Below, piece after piece: positions 13,299 to 13,532 of a stretch of DNA of 13,532 nucleotides (the first letter of the stretch is position 1; each line of letters begins with the position of its first letter). Under the pieces are notes generated by a model. The model saw nothing but the letters and a program-made list of their open reading frames with translations. It had not been told where the DNA came from and did no database searches. Both the position numbers and the translations under genes were made by a program. The DNA is taken from assembly GCA_905206455.1 (NCBI GenBank), contig CAJLHL010000065.1, positions 1 through 13,532 of the forward strand. Direction: 5' to 3'. Source of the stretch: an uncultured Eubacteriales bacterium (GTDB lineage Bacteria > Bacillota > Clostridia > Peptostreptococcales > Anaerovoracaceae).

Positions 13299-13341
13299 AA
13301 GTCCCTAAAAACAAAAGAGAAAAACAGAGGAGAGAAGACAG

Positions 13342-13532
13342 ATGATTTATACACCGTTGACAAACAAAGCTATGAAACTGGCGTATCGGGCACATCACGG
13401 ACAGACGGATAAATGCGGTCAGCCTTATATTTTTCATCCGTATCATCTGGCGGAGCAGATGAAAGAGGAAGTCACAGTATGCGCAGCGCTACTTCACGAT
13501 GTAGTGGAGGACACCCCGGTGACGATAGAACA
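13342..13532 (+). CDS. HD-domain protein related to RelA/SpoT (p)ppGpp hydrolases (5' end only)
   Basis: The first 63 codons only; the gene runs off the window. The ATG at 13342 has an AGAGGAGAGA site at about 13326-13335. Visible HD-family landmarks are KLAYRAHHGQTDK (12-24), YIFHPYHLAEQM (29-40, with H32) and ALLHDVVEDTP (49-59, with H52-D53 and E56-D57). This H...HD...ED pattern is that of the hydrolase domain of RelA/SpoT and of small alarmone hydrolases, which need Mn2+ and degrade (p)ppGpp. Whether a synthetase domain follows cannot be seen. The short N-terminal lead suits a small stand-alone HD protein. Confidence 0.85.
   Translation, partial: MIYTPLTNKAMKLAYRAHHGQTDKCGQPYIFHPYHLAEQMKEEVTVCAALLHDVVEDTPVTIE

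Noticed and set aside
1..13532. CRISPR array, tRNA, rRNA, insertion sequence or prophage
   Set aside because: Looked for spaced direct repeats, tRNA-like cloverleaf ends, transposase/integrase motifs and terminal inverted repeats; none were seen.

Overview
The window reads as a piece of chromosome from an anaerobic, endospore-forming member of the Bacillota (class Clostridia). The main evidence is a complete spoIIAA-spoIIAB-sigF operon, a biotin-dependent sodium-pump decarboxylase operon, a clostridial-type acyl-CoA dehydrogenase next to an electron-transfer flavoprotein subunit, strong AGGAGG-type ribosome binding sites, and many Rho-independent terminators. The genus cannot be named from the sequence alone. 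There are no phage, transposon, tRNA, rRNA or CRISPR signatures; this is mostly housekeeping and energy-metabolism DNA with unusually structured intergenic regions.

Layout. 1-2288: the 3' end of a membrane-bound Na+-translocating acyl-CoA (probably methylmalonyl-CoA) decarboxylase operon: carboxyltransferase tail, gamma-like membrane subunit, biotin carrier and beta subunit, closed by a terminator at 2437-2468. 2520-2774: a one-domain heavy-metal-associated (HMA) protein behind a palindrome and ahead of its own terminator. 2775-3160: a gene-less stretch with a second structured element. 3161-4701: the spoIIA operon, whose three genes overlap; it makes the forespore sigma factor and its anti-sigma/anti-anti-sigma switch. 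4794-7008: acyl-CoA dehydrogenase plus an EtfA/FixB-type subunit with no etfB beside it, ended by a strong terminator. 7331-8512: alanine racemase, preceded by a region with an orphan hydrophobic reading frame. 8730-10076: an exported lytic transglycosylase with a split stalk-like domain, behind a promoter region with nested palindromes. 10077-10401: a hairpin-rich gap with a bidirectional terminator separating it from the convergent SDR oxidoreductase (10402-11160, minus). That gene has a near-consensus promoter flanked by two matching operator-like palindromes. 11562-12197: a solitary TerD-domain protein. 12507-13298: a Cof-type HAD phosphatase. 13342-end: the start of a RelA/SpoT-type HD-domain protein.

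How the genes fit together. The decarboxylase couples CO2 release from an acyl-CoA to a sodium gradient. The dehydrogenase/Etf pair would pass electrons between acyl-CoA and flavin carriers. Both suit an amino-acid- or organic-acid-fermenting anaerobe. Alanine racemase and the transglycosylase act on the cell wall, and the spoIIA operon commits the forespore. No single new multi-gene system is evident. The observations most worth following are the twin palindromes on the SDR promoter, the abutting-hairpin region downstream of the transglycosylase, the etfB-less etfA with an altered flavin-loop segment, and the palindrome pair upstream of the transglycosylase.
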